NCBI RefSeq assembly: GCF_014681765.1
Contig: NZ_CP061498.1
Coordinates: 1,178,001-1,242,000 of the forward strand
From: Roseicitreum antarcticum
GTDB taxonomy: Bacteria > Pseudomonadota > Alphaproteobacteria > Rhodobacterales > Rhodobacteraceae
DNA: 64,000 bases
Direction of reading: 5' to 3'
The translations under genes were made by a program, and so were the position numbers. Positions 44,682-53,364 of this stretch are shown piece by piece. Each line of letters begins with the position of its first letter. The first letter of the stretch is position 1. Under the pieces are notes generated by a model that ran no database searches, had not been told where the DNA came from, and worked only from the letters and a program-made list of their open reading frames with translations.

Positions 44682-44894
44682 ATGACTGCTGTTCAAATGC
44701 AACTGACCCGCCTTCCGGTCCTGAACCGTATCGCTGCGCTTGCGACCGACCTGCGCGGTGCCTATGCGCGTCGCCGGGTGTATCAGCAAACCTACAGCGA
44801 GCTGTCGGCTTTGACCAGCCGCGAGTTGAACGATCTGGGCATTGCCCGGTCGATGATCCGCCGGTTGGCAATGGAAGCCGCTTACGGCAAATAG
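44682..44894 (+). CDS. DUF1127 small protein (CcaF1-like)
   Basis: This 70-aa basic protein contains the DUF1127 (YjiS-like) helix pattern: TYSELSALTSRELNDLGIARSMIRRLAMEAAYGK. In R. sphaeroides a DUF1127 protein (CcaF1, RSP_6037) is cotranscribed with the CcsR1-4 small RNAs and acts as an RNA-binding modulator of their processing. Here the gene is likewise followed, 16 bases after its stop, by hairpins with the same CCTCCTCCC loop motif. An upstream GGAAAGAG region can serve as ribosome-binding site. Confidence 0.92.
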   Translation: MTAVQMQLTRLPVLNRIAALATDLRGAYARRRVYQQTYSELSALTSRELNDLGIARSMIRRLAMEAAYGK

Positions 44895-44910
44895 TTTCAA
44901 GGTTTCAGGA

Positions 44911-45194
44911 ACCCCTTCCTCCTCCCTGGGGTTACTGAATTCGGTGGTGGCGCTCTCCTCCTCCCTGGCGCCACCACCTACAAGTTTCGGGGATGACCCC
45001 GAGAAGACACGCATCGCCCCCTCCTCCTCCCTGGGGTGATACGTCGGAAAGACACGGCGCTTCCTCCTCCCTGCGCTTATGATCTTTCTGGATTGGGCCA
45101 CTGGCCCGGACATGACGCTTGTGGCCCCTTCCTCCTCCCTGGGGTCGTGTGCGAAACAGGCGGCAACTCCAACCTCCTCCCTGGAGTTGCCGCC
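44911..45194 (+). ncRNA. Array of six CCUCCUCCC ('cuckoo'/CcsR-type) small RNA hairpins
   Basis: Six hairpins in tandem each expose CCTCCTCCC in the loop. Motif positions are 44918-44926, 44957-44965, 45023-45031, 45063-45071, 45131-45139 and 45173-45181. Stems vary: 5 bp, 11 bp (44943-44953/44968-44978), 8 bp with one wobble, 4-5 bp, 6 bp, and 12 bp (45159-45170/45183-45194). Stem sequences differ while the loop is invariant, a pattern of selected structure. In R. sphaeroides four such RNAs (CcsR1-4) are processed from the DUF1127 transcript during stress and affect C1 metabolism and glutathione level. The loop can pair with GGAGG-type ribosome-binding sites. Confidence 0.93.
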
Positions 45195-45596
45195 GATCTG
45201 TCCCTCAACGCTGAAGATGCGACATGTTCCCGCGCACCAGACAGGTGATCGCGGGATTTTGCATGTCAGAGTGGCAGTTCCTTATCGGCAGACCGGGGCC
45301 TTTACACAGCCACAAGGCGGCAGCGCAGATTCGCCAGACCATGCTGGCAGCTCCAATCCGGGTACGCTGCCCAGTCCACCACCCGTAGAAGCGCAGCGCG
45401 CATCGCGGGCGTGGCGACAAAAAGCGGGGTCCTTCAAGAATCGTGGCAAACAGCAGGCGCATAATCGCGCGACTTCATCCTTGCGCCTATTTCATCAGAA
45501 GATGACGTTCCCACTGTTTCGCAACATGCTATAGCCGACGTGACGCCGAACCGGCAGTATCAGGCCACACCGGCGACATCACCGACAGGGGGACAA
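45195..45596. other. 402-bp stretch without a gene after the RNA array
   Basis: No further CCTCCTCCC motif, strong terminator or convincing frame was seen. The 12-bp stem of the sixth hairpin is the most stable structure at the array's end, but it has no T-run; where the transcript ends is unclear. Confidence 0.45.
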
Positions 45597-45917
45597 ATGA
45601 CACTGACCATCATGGGGCTGAAAACCTGCGACACCTGCCGCAAGGCGATCCGGGCGCTGCCGGACGCGACCTTCCGCGACATCCGCACCCAGCCACTGAC
45701 CGCCGCAGAGCGCGCGGCGTTTTGGGAGATTTTCGGCGACAAACTGATCAACCGCGCTTCCAGCACATGGCGTAACCTGACCCCTGGGCAGCAAACCATC
45801 GCGCCGGACACGCTGCTTGCCGAACACCCGGCGCTGATGAAGCGCCCGCTGATTACCGACAGTACCACCGCCACGCTGGGCTGGACCCCGGCGCAACAGG
45901 CACAATGGCTGGACTGA
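45597..45917 (+). CDS. ArsC/Spx-family thioredoxin-like protein (YffB-like)
   Basis: This 106-aa protein of the arsenate-reductase-like ArsC family has the N-terminal CDTC motif (MGLKTCDTCRKAIRAL) and the closing segment HPALMKRPLITDSTTATLGWTPAQ, as in YffB/Spx-like proteins. A true ArsC role is unlikely because ars genes are absent. Function unknown, probably thiol-related. The ATG at 45597 follows a GGGGGA stretch. Confidence 0.82.
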   Translation: MTLTIMGLKTCDTCRKAIRALPDATFRDIRTQPLTAAERAAFWEIFGDKLINRASSTWRNLTPGQQTIAPDTLLAEHPALMKRPLITDSTTATLGWTPAQQAQWLD

Positions 45918-46141
45918 AAGGGTCATGGCGCAAAACCGGCCAACGGTCTTGCGCACAAGAAACGCCCGAGCAACACGTTGGTTCGGGTCACAAGATGGCC
46001 AACACAGGCGACACGCAACCATCCAGCGAAATCACCAAAAGGCCGCGCCGCAGGGTCATGCGGCACGGCCAATTTCTAATACGGTCCGTCTGATCGTCCG
46101 GCGGCCTGATGTACGGCCCCGCGCATCGCCCGCGCCGCGTG

Positions 46142-46348
46142 TTACAGCAGCCGCAGATCCCCGGCCGATTCGCGCCCGTCGCGGCCTGATTGCAGCTCGT
46201 ACTCGACCTTCTGGTTGTCAGCGAGACCCGTCAGCCCGGCACGCTCCACCGCCGAGATATGGACGAAGATGTCTTTGCCGCCATTGTCGGGGGCGATGAA
46301 ACCATAACCTTTGGTAGTATTGAACCATTTCACGGTGCCCGTCGGCAT
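46142..46348 (-). CDS. Cold-shock domain protein (CspA family)
   Basis: This 68-aa single cold-shock domain protein has RNP1 (KGYGFIAP) and RNP2 (DIFVHIS), starting TGTVKWFNTTKG. It binds single-stranded nucleic acids as an RNA chaperone. A GAAGGAGA site precedes the ATG at 46348. The 244 bases to the next divergent gene could include a long leader typical of csp genes, but no cold box was identified. Confidence 0.95.
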   Translation of the reverse strand: MPTGTVKWFNTTKGYGFIAPDNGGKDIFVHISAVERAGLTGLADNQKVEYELQSGRDGRESAGDLRLL

Positions 46349-46592
46349 ACGCGTCTCCTTCATTTGGTGTCGTCGGCACAATTACCGCTGAGCGCGCAAC
46401 CATGCCTTCCAAATATCCCGACACCAGATAGCGCAGGCGCGGTCGTCAAGAGGTCAGTCGTCACTCACCCGAAAGTCTGCCACAGCCCCGCAAAAAATCA
46501 AGCCGCTTCCCCTGCCCGCGCAACACCGATAGACCGGCCCGGGGCAGCCTTGCCCGAAACACAGGCACAGCACCGGCACACGGAGGCAGACC

Positions 46593-46949
46593 ATGCGCAA
46601 CGCAGCATTGATTTTGGGCATTATCGGCGGACTTTGGGGCATGCTGGTGGGGTTCTTCAGCTTTGGCTACACCGAACTGCACATGCGCTATGCCGAACTG
46701 GCCGAATTCACTGGCGGGGTCGAGGATGAAACGATCATCCGCGCCGCCAGCCTCGCAGCACCGATTCTGGCGATTGCAGGCGGGGCCATGGCGCGTTCGG
46801 CCAATGTCCTGGGCGGGGTCTTGCTGCTGATCTCGGCGGCGGGGATGTATTATGCCTTCGGTTTCGGGGTATTCACCATGTTCCCGATCAGCATGTGCGG
46901 GCTGGCCGGCCTGCTGGCACTGATCGCCCGGCAGCCTGACCCGCACTGA
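46593..46949 (+). CDS. Small polytopic membrane protein, unknown (DUF4064-like)
   Basis: This 118-aa protein has four hydrophobic segments (about residues 5-25, 50-68, 70-90 and 92-112) with a short acidic loop after the first. The pattern resembles DUF4064-type proteins. GGAGG lies seven bases upstream of the ATG. No functional residue stands out. Confidence 0.7.
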   Translation: MRNAALILGIIGGLWGMLVGFFSFGYTELHMRYAELAEFTGGVEDETIIRAASLAAPILAIAGGAMARSANVLGGVLLLISAAGMYYAFGFGVFTMFPISMCGLAGLLALIARQPDPH

Positions 46950-47256
46950 ACGCAGCCGACACCATGCCGCGCCCGGCCCGCGCGCTGCGGGCGCTTGACT
47001 TATGCCCGCCAAAGCCCCATGTCTAGCGCGACCGCATCGCTGCCGCGTGAGCAGCCAAGCGCGTATGAGCCCAACCGGGCCTTTCGCGATGCCACTGAAA
47101 AAGACGCGGTCAGACCGGGGGCATCCCCCGACACCAAGGGTTCCCGTTATCACGCGTGGGGGCTGGCGTATGCAACCGTATGCGCCCCCAATGCAACCGC
47201 CCCGGCATGTTCCGGGGCCCCGGGTGCGCGCGATGCGTTACCCTTCAGGATATTAT
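46950..47256. other. 307-bp region upstream of the helicase gene
   Basis: It probably holds the helicase promoter and leader. A GGGGGC...GCCCCC inverted pair surrounds a direct repeat of CGTATGC around 47157-47190, so a structured leader is possible, as in other cold-inducible DEAD-box genes. No gene is supported. Confidence 0.4.
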
Positions 47257-48594
47257 ATGACCGACTTTACCATGCTGGGGTTGAACCCCGCACTTCTCAA
47301 AACTCTGTCCACCATGGGCCTGACCGAGCCGACGCCGATCCAGGCGCGCGCGATTCCCGCCGTGATGGAAGGGCGCGACATGCTGGGCCTGGCGCAGACC
47401 GGGACCGGCAAGACGCTGGCCTTCGGCCTGCCCATCCTGCACCGCCTTCTGGGTCAGGGCAAACCCGCCCCCAAGGCTGTGCGCGCGCTGATCCTTGCGC
47501 CAACGCGCGAACTGGTCAACCAGATCGCCGACAACCTGTCGGCCTTCACCCGGGGCACGCCCCTGAAGGTCGTCACGGTGGTGGGCGGTGCCTCGATCCA
47601 TGTGCAGACCACCAAACTGGCACGCGGCACCGATATTCTGGTTGCCACGCCCGGCCGCCTGCTGGACCTGTTGGACCGCCGCGCGCTGACGCTGTCGGAT
47701 GCACAGACCCTCGTGCTCGATGAAGCCGACCAGATGCTGGACCTGGGTTTCATCCACGCCCTGCGCAAGATCGCCCGTCTGATCCCCGAGGAACGCCAGA
47801 CGTTGCTCTTCTCGGCCACGATGCCGAAACAGATGTCGGAACTTGCCGAAACCTATCTGCGTGATCCGTTGCGCGTGCAGGTTGCCCCCCCGGGCAAACC
47901 CGCCGACAAGGTGACACAGGCAGTGCATTACGTCAGCCAGGGCGACAAGGCGAAGTTGCTGCAGAAGTATCTGGCCGAGCATCCCGAAGAACTGGCGCTG
48001 GTTTTTGGCCGCACCAAGCACGGGTCGGAAAAGCTGATGAAACTGCTGGACAGCTGGGGCTTCAAGGCCGGGTCGATCCACGGCAATAAAAGCCAAAGCC
48101 AACGTGAGCGCACGCTCAAAGCCTTCCGCAACGGCGAGATCAAGGTGCTGGTGGCCACCGATGTGGCAGCGCGCGGCATCGACATCCCAGATGTGCGCCA
48201 CGTTTATAACTACGATCTGCCGAATGTGCCGGAAAACTACGTCCACCGTATCGGGCGCACTGCCCGCGCCGGGGCCGATGGTCGCGCGATGGCCTTCTGC
48301 GCGCCCGCCGAGCTGGGTGAACTGCGCGCGATCGAAAAACTGCTGAAGACCACGCTTAAGGTCGAAGGCGGCGTCGTACCGCCCGCCGACACCATCATCC
48401 CCAAAAACACCCGGGGCGGTGGCCCGCGCGGTGGCGGCAAGCCGCAGGGCCGCAGCGGCGGCGGCGGTGGCGGTCAGGCGAAATCGGGCGGCAAACCCGG
48501 TGGCTTTGGCGGTGGCTTCGGTGGCGGGCAGCCGGATGCGGGCAAGGGCCAGCAGCGTCGGCGTCGGCCCGCAGGGCCGCGCAAAGCGGCCTAA
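47257..48594 (+). CDS. rhlE: DEAD-box ATP-dependent RNA helicase (RhlE-like)
   Basis: This 445-aa helicase has all core motifs: Q (EPTPIQARAIP), I (AQTGTGKT), Ia (PTRELV), Ib (TPGR), II (DEAD), III (SAT), V (ATDVAARGID) and VI (HRIGRTARAG). The C-terminal 60 residues are a Gly/Arg/Lys-rich RNA-binding tail (RGGGPRGGGKPQGRSGGG). The start at 47257 has AGGA upstream; longer in-frame starts begin in untypical sequence. Likely roles are ribosome assembly and RNA decay at low temperature. Its last codons are the first unit of a 28-bp tandem repeat. Confidence 0.94.
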   Translation: MTDFTMLGLNPALLKTLSTMGLTEPTPIQARAIPAVMEGRDMLGLAQTGTGKTLAFGLPILHRLLGQGKPAPKAVRALILAPTRELVNQIADNLSAFTRGTPLKVVTVVGGASIHVQTTKLARGTDILVATPGRLLDLLDRRALTLSDAQTLVLDEADQMLDLGFIHALRKIARLIPEERQTLLFSATMPKQMSELAETYLRDPLRVQVAPPGKPADKVTQAVHYVSQGDKAKLLQKYLAEHPEELALVFGRTKHGSEKLMKLLDSWGFKAGSIHGNKSQSQRERTLKAFRNGEIKVLVATDVAARGIDIPDVRHVYNYDLPNVPENYVHRIGRTARAGADGRAMAFCAPAELGELRAIEKLLKTTLKVEGGVVPPADTIIPKNTRGGGPRGGGKPQGRSGGGGGGQAKSGGKPGGFGGGFGGGQPDAGKGQQRRRRPAGPRKAA

Positions 48595-48660
48595 TCCCGC
48601 AGGGCCGCGCAAAGCGGCCTAATCCCGCAGGGCTGCGTAAAGCAGCGTAGGCCCGCAAGG
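48568..48660 (+). repeat. 28-bp tandem repeat across the helicase stop codon
   Basis: Three 28-bp units start at 48568, 48596 and 48624, with a partial fourth at 48652. Units 1 and 2 are identical; unit 3 has several changes. Unit 1 encodes the helicase end (PAGPRKAA-stop); each unit contains GCCGC-GCAAA-GCGGC, a small hairpin. The third unit keeps it with paired changes (GCTGC-GTAAA-GCAGC). Confidence 0.9.
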
Positions 48661-48689
48661 CGACTGCCCCGCTGAAATCCCTCAAAATC

Positions 48690-48722
48690 ACCCCGCGCAG
48701 GCAAGCCCTGCGCGGGGTTTTT
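48690..48722 (+). terminator. Intrinsic terminator of the helicase gene
   Basis: An 11-12-bp GC-rich stem (CCCCGCGCAGG at 48691-48701 and complement at 48707-48717) is followed by TTTTT (48718-48722). Confidence 0.9.
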
Positions 48723-48847
48723 CCGTGCATCCGCGCCCAGCATCACCGCGCCAATGAAAAGGCCAAAGCCAGCGCCCGGAGTCGGACCCAGAATCGGACC
48801 CAGAATCAGGCTTCTGCCCGGCCCGAAACCGCGCTAAACCGCCGCGC

Positions 48848-49462
48848 ATGGCAAAGCTTTATTTCCACTATTCCACCATGAACGCGGGCAAATCGACCGC
48901 ATTATTGCAGGCATCGCACAACTACCGTGAGCGGGGCATGCACACCCTGCTGATGACTGCGCAACTGGACACGCGGGCCGGACGCGGGCAAATCGCCTCG
49001 CGCATCGGAATCGCGGAACCCGCCGAGACGTTTGCCGCCGGCGATGACCTCTTCATCCGGCTAAAGTCCCTTATGGAAGCCGAACCTTGCGCCTGCATTT
49101 TCCTCGATGAGGCCCAGTTTCTGACCGAATCTCAGGTCTGGCAACTGGCCCGCGTGGTGGATGACCTGGACGTGCCGGTCATGTGCTATGGGCTGCGCGT
49201 CGATTTTCGCGGCAAACTCTTTCCCGGCTCTGCCGCCCTGCTGGCACTGGCCGATGAAATGCGCGAGGTCCGCACGATCTGCCATTGCGGGCGCAAGGCC
49301 ACGATGGTGGTGCGACGCGGCCCCGACGGTCGGCCGTTGCGCGACGGCGAACAGGTGCAGATCGGCGGCAATGCGACCTATGTTTCGCTCTGTCGCCGCC
49401 ATTGGCGCGAGGCGATGGACACCGCCGCCGCCCATGATGAACCAAGCTTTCCGATAGGCTGA
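48848..49462 (+). CDS. tdk: Thymidine kinase
   Basis: This 204-aa type II thymidine kinase salvages thymidine to dTMP. It has P-loop MNAGKST, Walker-B-like CIFLDEAQF, and a Cys-based zinc lasso (ICHCGRKATM and SLCRRHW). The thymidine-binding segment GGNATYVSLC is present. A terminator follows. thyX lies downstream, so both routes to dTMP are near each other. Confidence 0.96.
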   Translation: MAKLYFHYSTMNAGKSTALLQASHNYRERGMHTLLMTAQLDTRAGRGQIASRIGIAEPAETFAAGDDLFIRLKSLMEAEPCACIFLDEAQFLTESQVWQLARVVDDLDVPVMCYGLRVDFRGKLFPGSAALLALADEMREVRTICHCGRKATMVVRRGPDGRPLRDGEQVQIGGNATYVSLCRRHWREAMDTAAAHDEPSFPIG

Positions 49463-49482
49463 CGCGACCCCCGCCAACGCAA

Positions 49483-49504
49483 ACGGGGCGCCGCAGCGCC
49501 CCGT
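49483..49504 (+). terminator. Terminator of tdk
   Basis: A perfect 9-bp stem (ACGGGGCGC at 49483-49491 and complement at 49496-49504) with loop CGCA is followed by CTTGTT. Confidence 0.7.
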
Positions 49505-49618
49505 CTTGTTCACAAACAATCGGCGCAGATCACGGGCCCAAATCAGCGGAAAGAACCAATCGCCCGCCCGATTTTGCCAGTGTCTTTTGCCAGTGTCATC
49601 GCCACCAAAAGCCCGGCC

Positions 49619-50041
49619 TTACCAGTGGCCGGTGTTTTCCATGCTTGCCCATGGCTCTTGCGACGCCAGCGCCTCACCTTCTTGCAACAGCTCGATCGAG
49701 ATGTTGTCGGGCGAGCGCACGAAGGCCATGTGCCCGTCACGCGGCGGACGGTTGATGATCACGCCGTTGTCCTGCAAGTGCTGGCACAGCGCATAGATGT
49801 CCTTCACCTCATAGGCCAGATGCCCGAAATGACGGCTGTCGCCGGGCAGGCCGTCGTCGCCATCCCAGTTATAGGTCAGTTCCAGCTTTGCCTCATGCTG
49901 GCCCGGGGGCGCGAGGAAGATCAGGCTAAAGCGCCCCTTCTCGGAATCCATGCGCCGGACTTCTTCCAGCCCCAGCAGCTTGTAGAATGCCATCGACGCG
50001 TCCAGGTCTTTCACGCGGACCATTGTGTGCAGGTATTTCAT
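49619..50041 (-). CDS. gloA: Lactoylglutathione lyase (glyoxalase I)
   Basis: This 140-aa enzyme isomerises the methylglyoxal-glutathione adduct. It has two beta-alpha-beta-beta-beta halves with metal ligands in KYLHTMVRVKD (His5), EAKLELTYN (Glu), GHLAYEV (His) and SIELLQ (Glu), i.e. the Ni/Zn site. AAAGGAG precedes the start. Divergent from thyX with 57 bases between. Confidence 0.95.
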   Translation of the reverse strand: MKYLHTMVRVKDLDASMAFYKLLGLEEVRRMDSEKGRFSLIFLAPPGQHEAKLELTYNWDGDDGLPGDSRHFGHLAYEVKDIYALCQHLQDNGVIINRPPRDGHMAFVRSPDNISIELLQEGEALASQEPWASMENTGHW

Positions 50042-50098
50042 TGCGGTCTCCTTTCGGGTCTATCATAACCCGTTTTGACAGAACTGCCAGAGGACGCC

Positions 50099-51007
50099 AT
50101 GCCAATTACCCCCGAACAAGCCGCCGAAATCGACGCGCAGCGCGCCCAGCCGCAGCCCACCCTGCGGGCCACCGCCCCGGGAATCGAGGCGCATTTGTAT
50201 ACCGCGCTGCCGGTGCTGGACCACGGTTTCGTGCGGGTAATCGACTATATGGGCGATGACAGCGCCATCGTGCAGGCCGCGCGCGTCAGCTATGGCGCGG
50301 GCACCAAGCACGTCAGCAATGACGAAGGCCTGATCCGCTACCTGATGCGCCACTGGCATTCCACCCCGTTCGAGATGTGCGAAATCAAGCTGCATGTGAA
50401 ACTGCCGATCTTCGTGGCGCGGCAATGGATACGGCACCGTACGGCGAATGTGAACGAATATTCCGCGCGCTATTCGATCATGGACCGCGAATTCTACATC
50501 CCCGCCCCCGAACAACTGGCCGCGCAATCCAGCGTGAACAACCAGGGCCGCGGTGCGGTACTGGAGGGGGCAGAGGCCGCGCGGGTCCTGGAAATTCTGA
50601 AGACGGACGCGGGCCGCAGCTATGACCATTATGAGGAAATGCTGGATCAGGACGGCAAACAGGGCCTTGCGCGCGAACTGGCGCGCATGAACCTGCCCAC
50701 CAACATATATACGCAATGGTATTGGAAAACCGACCTGCACAACCTGTTCCACTTCTTGCGGCTGCGTGCAGATCCGCATGCGCAATATGAAATCCGCGTC
50801 TATGCCGAGGAAATCGCCAAGGTTGTCGCCGATTGGGTGCCCGCCGCCTATGCGGCCTTTGCCGATTATCGCATGGGGGGCGCGTCGGTTTCGGCCACCG
50901 GGCTTGACTGCCTGCGCCGCATGCTGAAGGGCGAGGCCGTGACGCAAGAGACCTCGGGCATGAGCAAGGGCGAATGGCGCGAATTCTTGGCGATGATCGA
51001 AGGCTAA
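50099..51007 (+). CDS. thyX: FAD-dependent thymidylate synthase ThyX
   Basis: This 302-aa flavoenzyme makes dTMP from dUMP using methylene-tetrahydrofolate and NADPH. The ThyX motif [15 protein letters not shown] starts at Arg112. Other conserved parts are [29 protein letters not shown] and [28 protein letters not shown]. The ATG at 50099 has AGAGGA five bases upstream; a TTG eight codons earlier is less likely. Confidence 0.96.
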   Translation: MPITPEQAAEIDAQRAQPQPTLRATAPGIEAHLYTALPVLDHGFVRVIDYMGDDSAIVQAARVSYGAGTKHVSNDEGLIRYLMRHWHSTPFEMCEIKLHVKLPIFVARQWIRHRTANVNEYSARYSIMDREFYIPAPEQLAAQSSVNNQGRGAVLEGAEAARVLEILKTDAGRSYDHYEEMLDQDGKQGLARELARMNLPTNIYTQWYWKTDLHNLFHFLRLRADPHAQYEIRVYAEEIAKVVADWVPAAYAAFADYRMGGASVSATGLDCLRRMLKGEAVTQETSGMSKGEWREFLAMIEG

Positions 51008-51119
51008 CGCCTGACGCATCCGCTTGCAGCGCTGCAATCTGACGAAACGCCGTCACGCTGGGCCGTAACGCCCACGGCCCAACGGCCAGAACCTGAAGGC
51101 GCGCGGGGCTGACGGGGTT

Positions 51120-51143
51120 GCGGGGCTGACGGGGCAGCCCCGC
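51120..51143. terminator. Hairpin between convergent thyX and exonuclease genes
   Basis: Perfect 9-bp arms (GCGGGGCTG at 51120-51128 and complement at 51135-51143) with a 6-base loop, next to a direct repeat of GCGGGGCTGACGGGG. It has no T-run; a two-way terminator role is inferred from position. Confidence 0.4.
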
Positions 51144-51159
51144 ACGACAGCCAGCCGCC

Positions 51160-53364
51160 CTAGCCTTTCAGCACCACATCATCATTGAGATCGCGCAACA
51201 GCCGCCCATGGCGGCGCACCTCGGCCAGCACCTCGCCAAAGGTCCCAAGGCCCCGCGCGCGCAGCATCGGCATCAGCTTCAGGAAAGCATCCGCCGTGGC
51301 CACCGTATCGCCCAGCGCGGTATGGCGCGCCTCTTCGGGGATCGTGATGCCCAGCCGCATGGTCAGCGCATCCAGCGAATGTTCCTCCAACTGGCCGAAC
51401 AGCACCGCCGACAGCAGCACCGTATCCAACACCGGATTGTCGAAGCGCACCCCCGCCGCGTCTTCATGGCGGCGCAGAAAAGCCATGTCGAATGGCGCGT
51501 TATGGGCGATCAGCACCGCACCCTTGGCAAAGCGATGGAAATCGGCGGTGACCTGCCGCACGCCCGGCGCACCGACGACCATCGCATCGGTGATGCCGTG
51601 CACCTCGGTCGAGGATGCGGGAATGGGGCGGGCTGGGTCGACCAGTGTGTCGAAAACCTCGCCCTCGACCCGCCGGCCATTGACCACGCGGACCGCGGCG
51701 ATCTGTACGATCTCATCGCTCCCGGGGTTGAGGCCGGTGGTTTCGGTGTCAAAGACCACATAGGTCAGGTCGCCCAGCGGACTGTCGGCCACGGCGGCAC
51801 TGCGCGCCTTTGACAGCAGGTCGAAATCATAGACCACCGCGCGGCGGATCGGCGCAGGACGCCGCCCGGCGCGGCGGACATTGCGCACCGGCATGCAGAT
51901 GGCCGCCACGTCGCCCCGCGCCTCGGTCCAGCCTTCGGTGCCATGCGTCAGCAACACGCCGCGTCCGGTCAGGTCGGGGGCAGTGGGGGCCATGGGTTCG
52001 GTCAGCCACGCGTCAAAAGTGCCGACAGGCAGCGGCTTGCCGGTCCAGGTAAGGTCCAGCATCGCGCCAGGCCCATCCTCTTCCCGAAGGCGCAGTTGGA
52101 AGGCATCGCCGTACCCCTCGGCCGCCAGCCGGGCGCCCAGCCACCCCAGCAACGTCACCAGTTCGAACCCGTCGCAATTCACGATGAGGTCGGGGCTGTC
52201 AGTCTCGACCCGCAGGCCAAGCGCATCGAAACGGGCGCGCAGGCTGTCCATCAGATCCGCGCTGCGCGTCTGGTTCAACGGGCGCCAGTCGGTGCGCCCT
52301 TCATCATAGCGCGCGCCGAGTTCGGTCAGCGCAGCGGTCAGCGTGCGGATCTCGGCGATCATGGCGCGGGTCAGGTCGGCGGTCTGAGGGGGCGAATGCT
52401 GAATTGCCGTCTCCCGCAGGGTCGCGGCCCCGGCCCCGGCCTGTGTCGCCCCGCCGCCCTGCGGGGCGGCATCCCGCATCTCTTCTGCTGCCGCTCCCGT
52501 TAGCTCTGGCGCTTCAGCCAGCACGCCGATCACAGTCTGCAAATTCGCAGCAGGGCGGCGCACGCGGTCGAAGACGTCAGCCAGCAATGTCTCGCGGCTG
52601 GTATGCACAGCCATGTCGGCGGTCACATCGCGCAGCGTCAACACATACCCCGGTGCGACGCCCGCATCGGTGCGCCGCAGAACCCGCATCCGCCCCGCCA
52701 AGAGCCGCGTCGCACCCGTGGTGGCGCACAAAAGGTCGGCCGAGGGGTCGGGGTCCACGGCATCAATCAGCCGCTGATAGGCATGACGTACCGGCCCCTC
52801 GCGCAGGTAATCCAGTACATTGCGATCCAGCCCGGGGGCCGCCCCACCATCCAGCAGATCCACCGCCTGCCCATTGTAGAACACCAACTGATGATCGGCG
52901 GTGCACAGCAGCACCGCCACCGGCACATCGGCCAGCAATTTCTCCAGCCGCAATTTTTCGGACGACAGCCGGTCGGTTTCCCGCGCCACCGCATCGGCCA
53001 GCGCGCCGCGCGTGTCATGCAACGCCTGCGCCATTCCCGCCGCCGCCCCACCCAGATCGCCCAGATACCGGGCGCGGGCCGTATTCATCGGAGTGTTGAC
53101 ACCCGCATGGGTGCGCGCACGCAGCGACCCCGCCAGCGCATCGGCGGCGCGTGCCAGATGGGTGTCGCACCAGAACCACGCCGCCACGATCAAACCCACG
53201 ATCCCGAACCCCGCCAGAAGCCCGGCCTGCACGAAGCCCGATGCATCGCCCCCCATGCGGCCCTGTACCAGCCACAGCGCGCCCGCCAGCGCCAACATGC
53301 AGCCCAGCGCCAGCGCGCCGAACAGCGCCATCAGCCGTGCACGCAACCCGGCCGGCTTAGCCAT
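51160..53364 (-). CDS. Membrane protein with PAS and degenerate kinase-like region fused to a DEDDh 3'-5' exonuclease
   Basis: This 734-aa protein combines two N-terminal membrane segments (about residues 7-30 and 45-65), a PAS-like domain (about 135-240: LLADVPVAVLLCTADHQLVFYNGQAVDLLDGG), a helical and kinase-like middle (about 260-520) without a recognisable phospho-acceptor His or full ATP boxes, and a DnaQ-type exonuclease (about 535-715: VFDTETTGLNPGSDEIVQIAAVRV, HNAPFDMAFLRRH, HTALGDTVATADAF). All DEDDh catalytic residues appear present. The start at 53364 overlaps the response-regulator stop. It ends the acs operon; related operons in other bacteria also pair an exonuclease with DUF294 proteins. 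Function unknown. Confidence 0.82.
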   Translation of the reverse strand: MAKPAGLRARLMALFGALALGCMLALAGALWLVQGRMGGDASGFVQAGLLAGFGIVGLIVAAWFWCDTHLARAADALAGSLRARTHAGVNTPMNTARARYLGDLGGAAAGMAQALHDTRGALADAVARETDRLSSEKLRLEKLLADVPVAVLLCTADHQLVFYNGQAVDLLDGGAAPGLDRNVLDYLREGPVRHAYQRLIDAVDPDPSADLLCATTGATRLLAGRMRVLRRTDAGVAPGYVLTLRDVTADMAVHTSRETLLADVFDRVRRPAANLQTVIGVLAEAPELTGAAAEEMRDAAPQGGGATQAGAGAATLRETAIQHSPPQTADLTRAMIAEIRTLTAALTELGARYDEGRTDWRPLNQTRSADLMDSLRARFDALGLRVETDSPDLIVNCDGFELVTLLGWLGARLAAEGYGDAFQLRLREEDGPGAMLDLTWTGKPLPVGTFDAWLTEPMAPTAPDLTGRGVLLTHGTEGWTEARGDVAAICMPVRNVRRAGRRPAPIRRAVVYDFDLLSKARSAAVADSPLGDLTYVVFDTETTGLNPGSDEIVQIAAVRVVNGRRVEGEVFDTLVDPARPIPASSTEVHGITDAMVVGAPGVRQVTADFHRFAKGAVLIAHNAPFDMAFLRRHEDAAGVRFDNPVLDTVLLSAVLFGQLEEHSLDALTMRLGITIPEEARHTALGDTVATADAFLKLMPMLRARGLGTFGEVLAEVRRHGRLLRDLNDDVVLKG

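Noticed and set aside
44911-45194. CRISPR array
   Set aside because: The repeated element is only 9 bases, is flanked by differing complementary stems, and has irregular spacing; it fits CcsR/cuckoo RNA hairpins. No cas genes are present.
45079-45534. Protein-coding frame through the end of the RNA array
   Set aside because: It runs through hairpins with constrained loops, has no recognisable domain or ribosome-binding site, and starts inside the array.
45597-45917. True arsenate reductase of an arsenic-resistance operon
   Set aside because: There is no arsR, arsB or acr3 nearby, and the sequence fits the YffB/Spx-like branch with CDTC.
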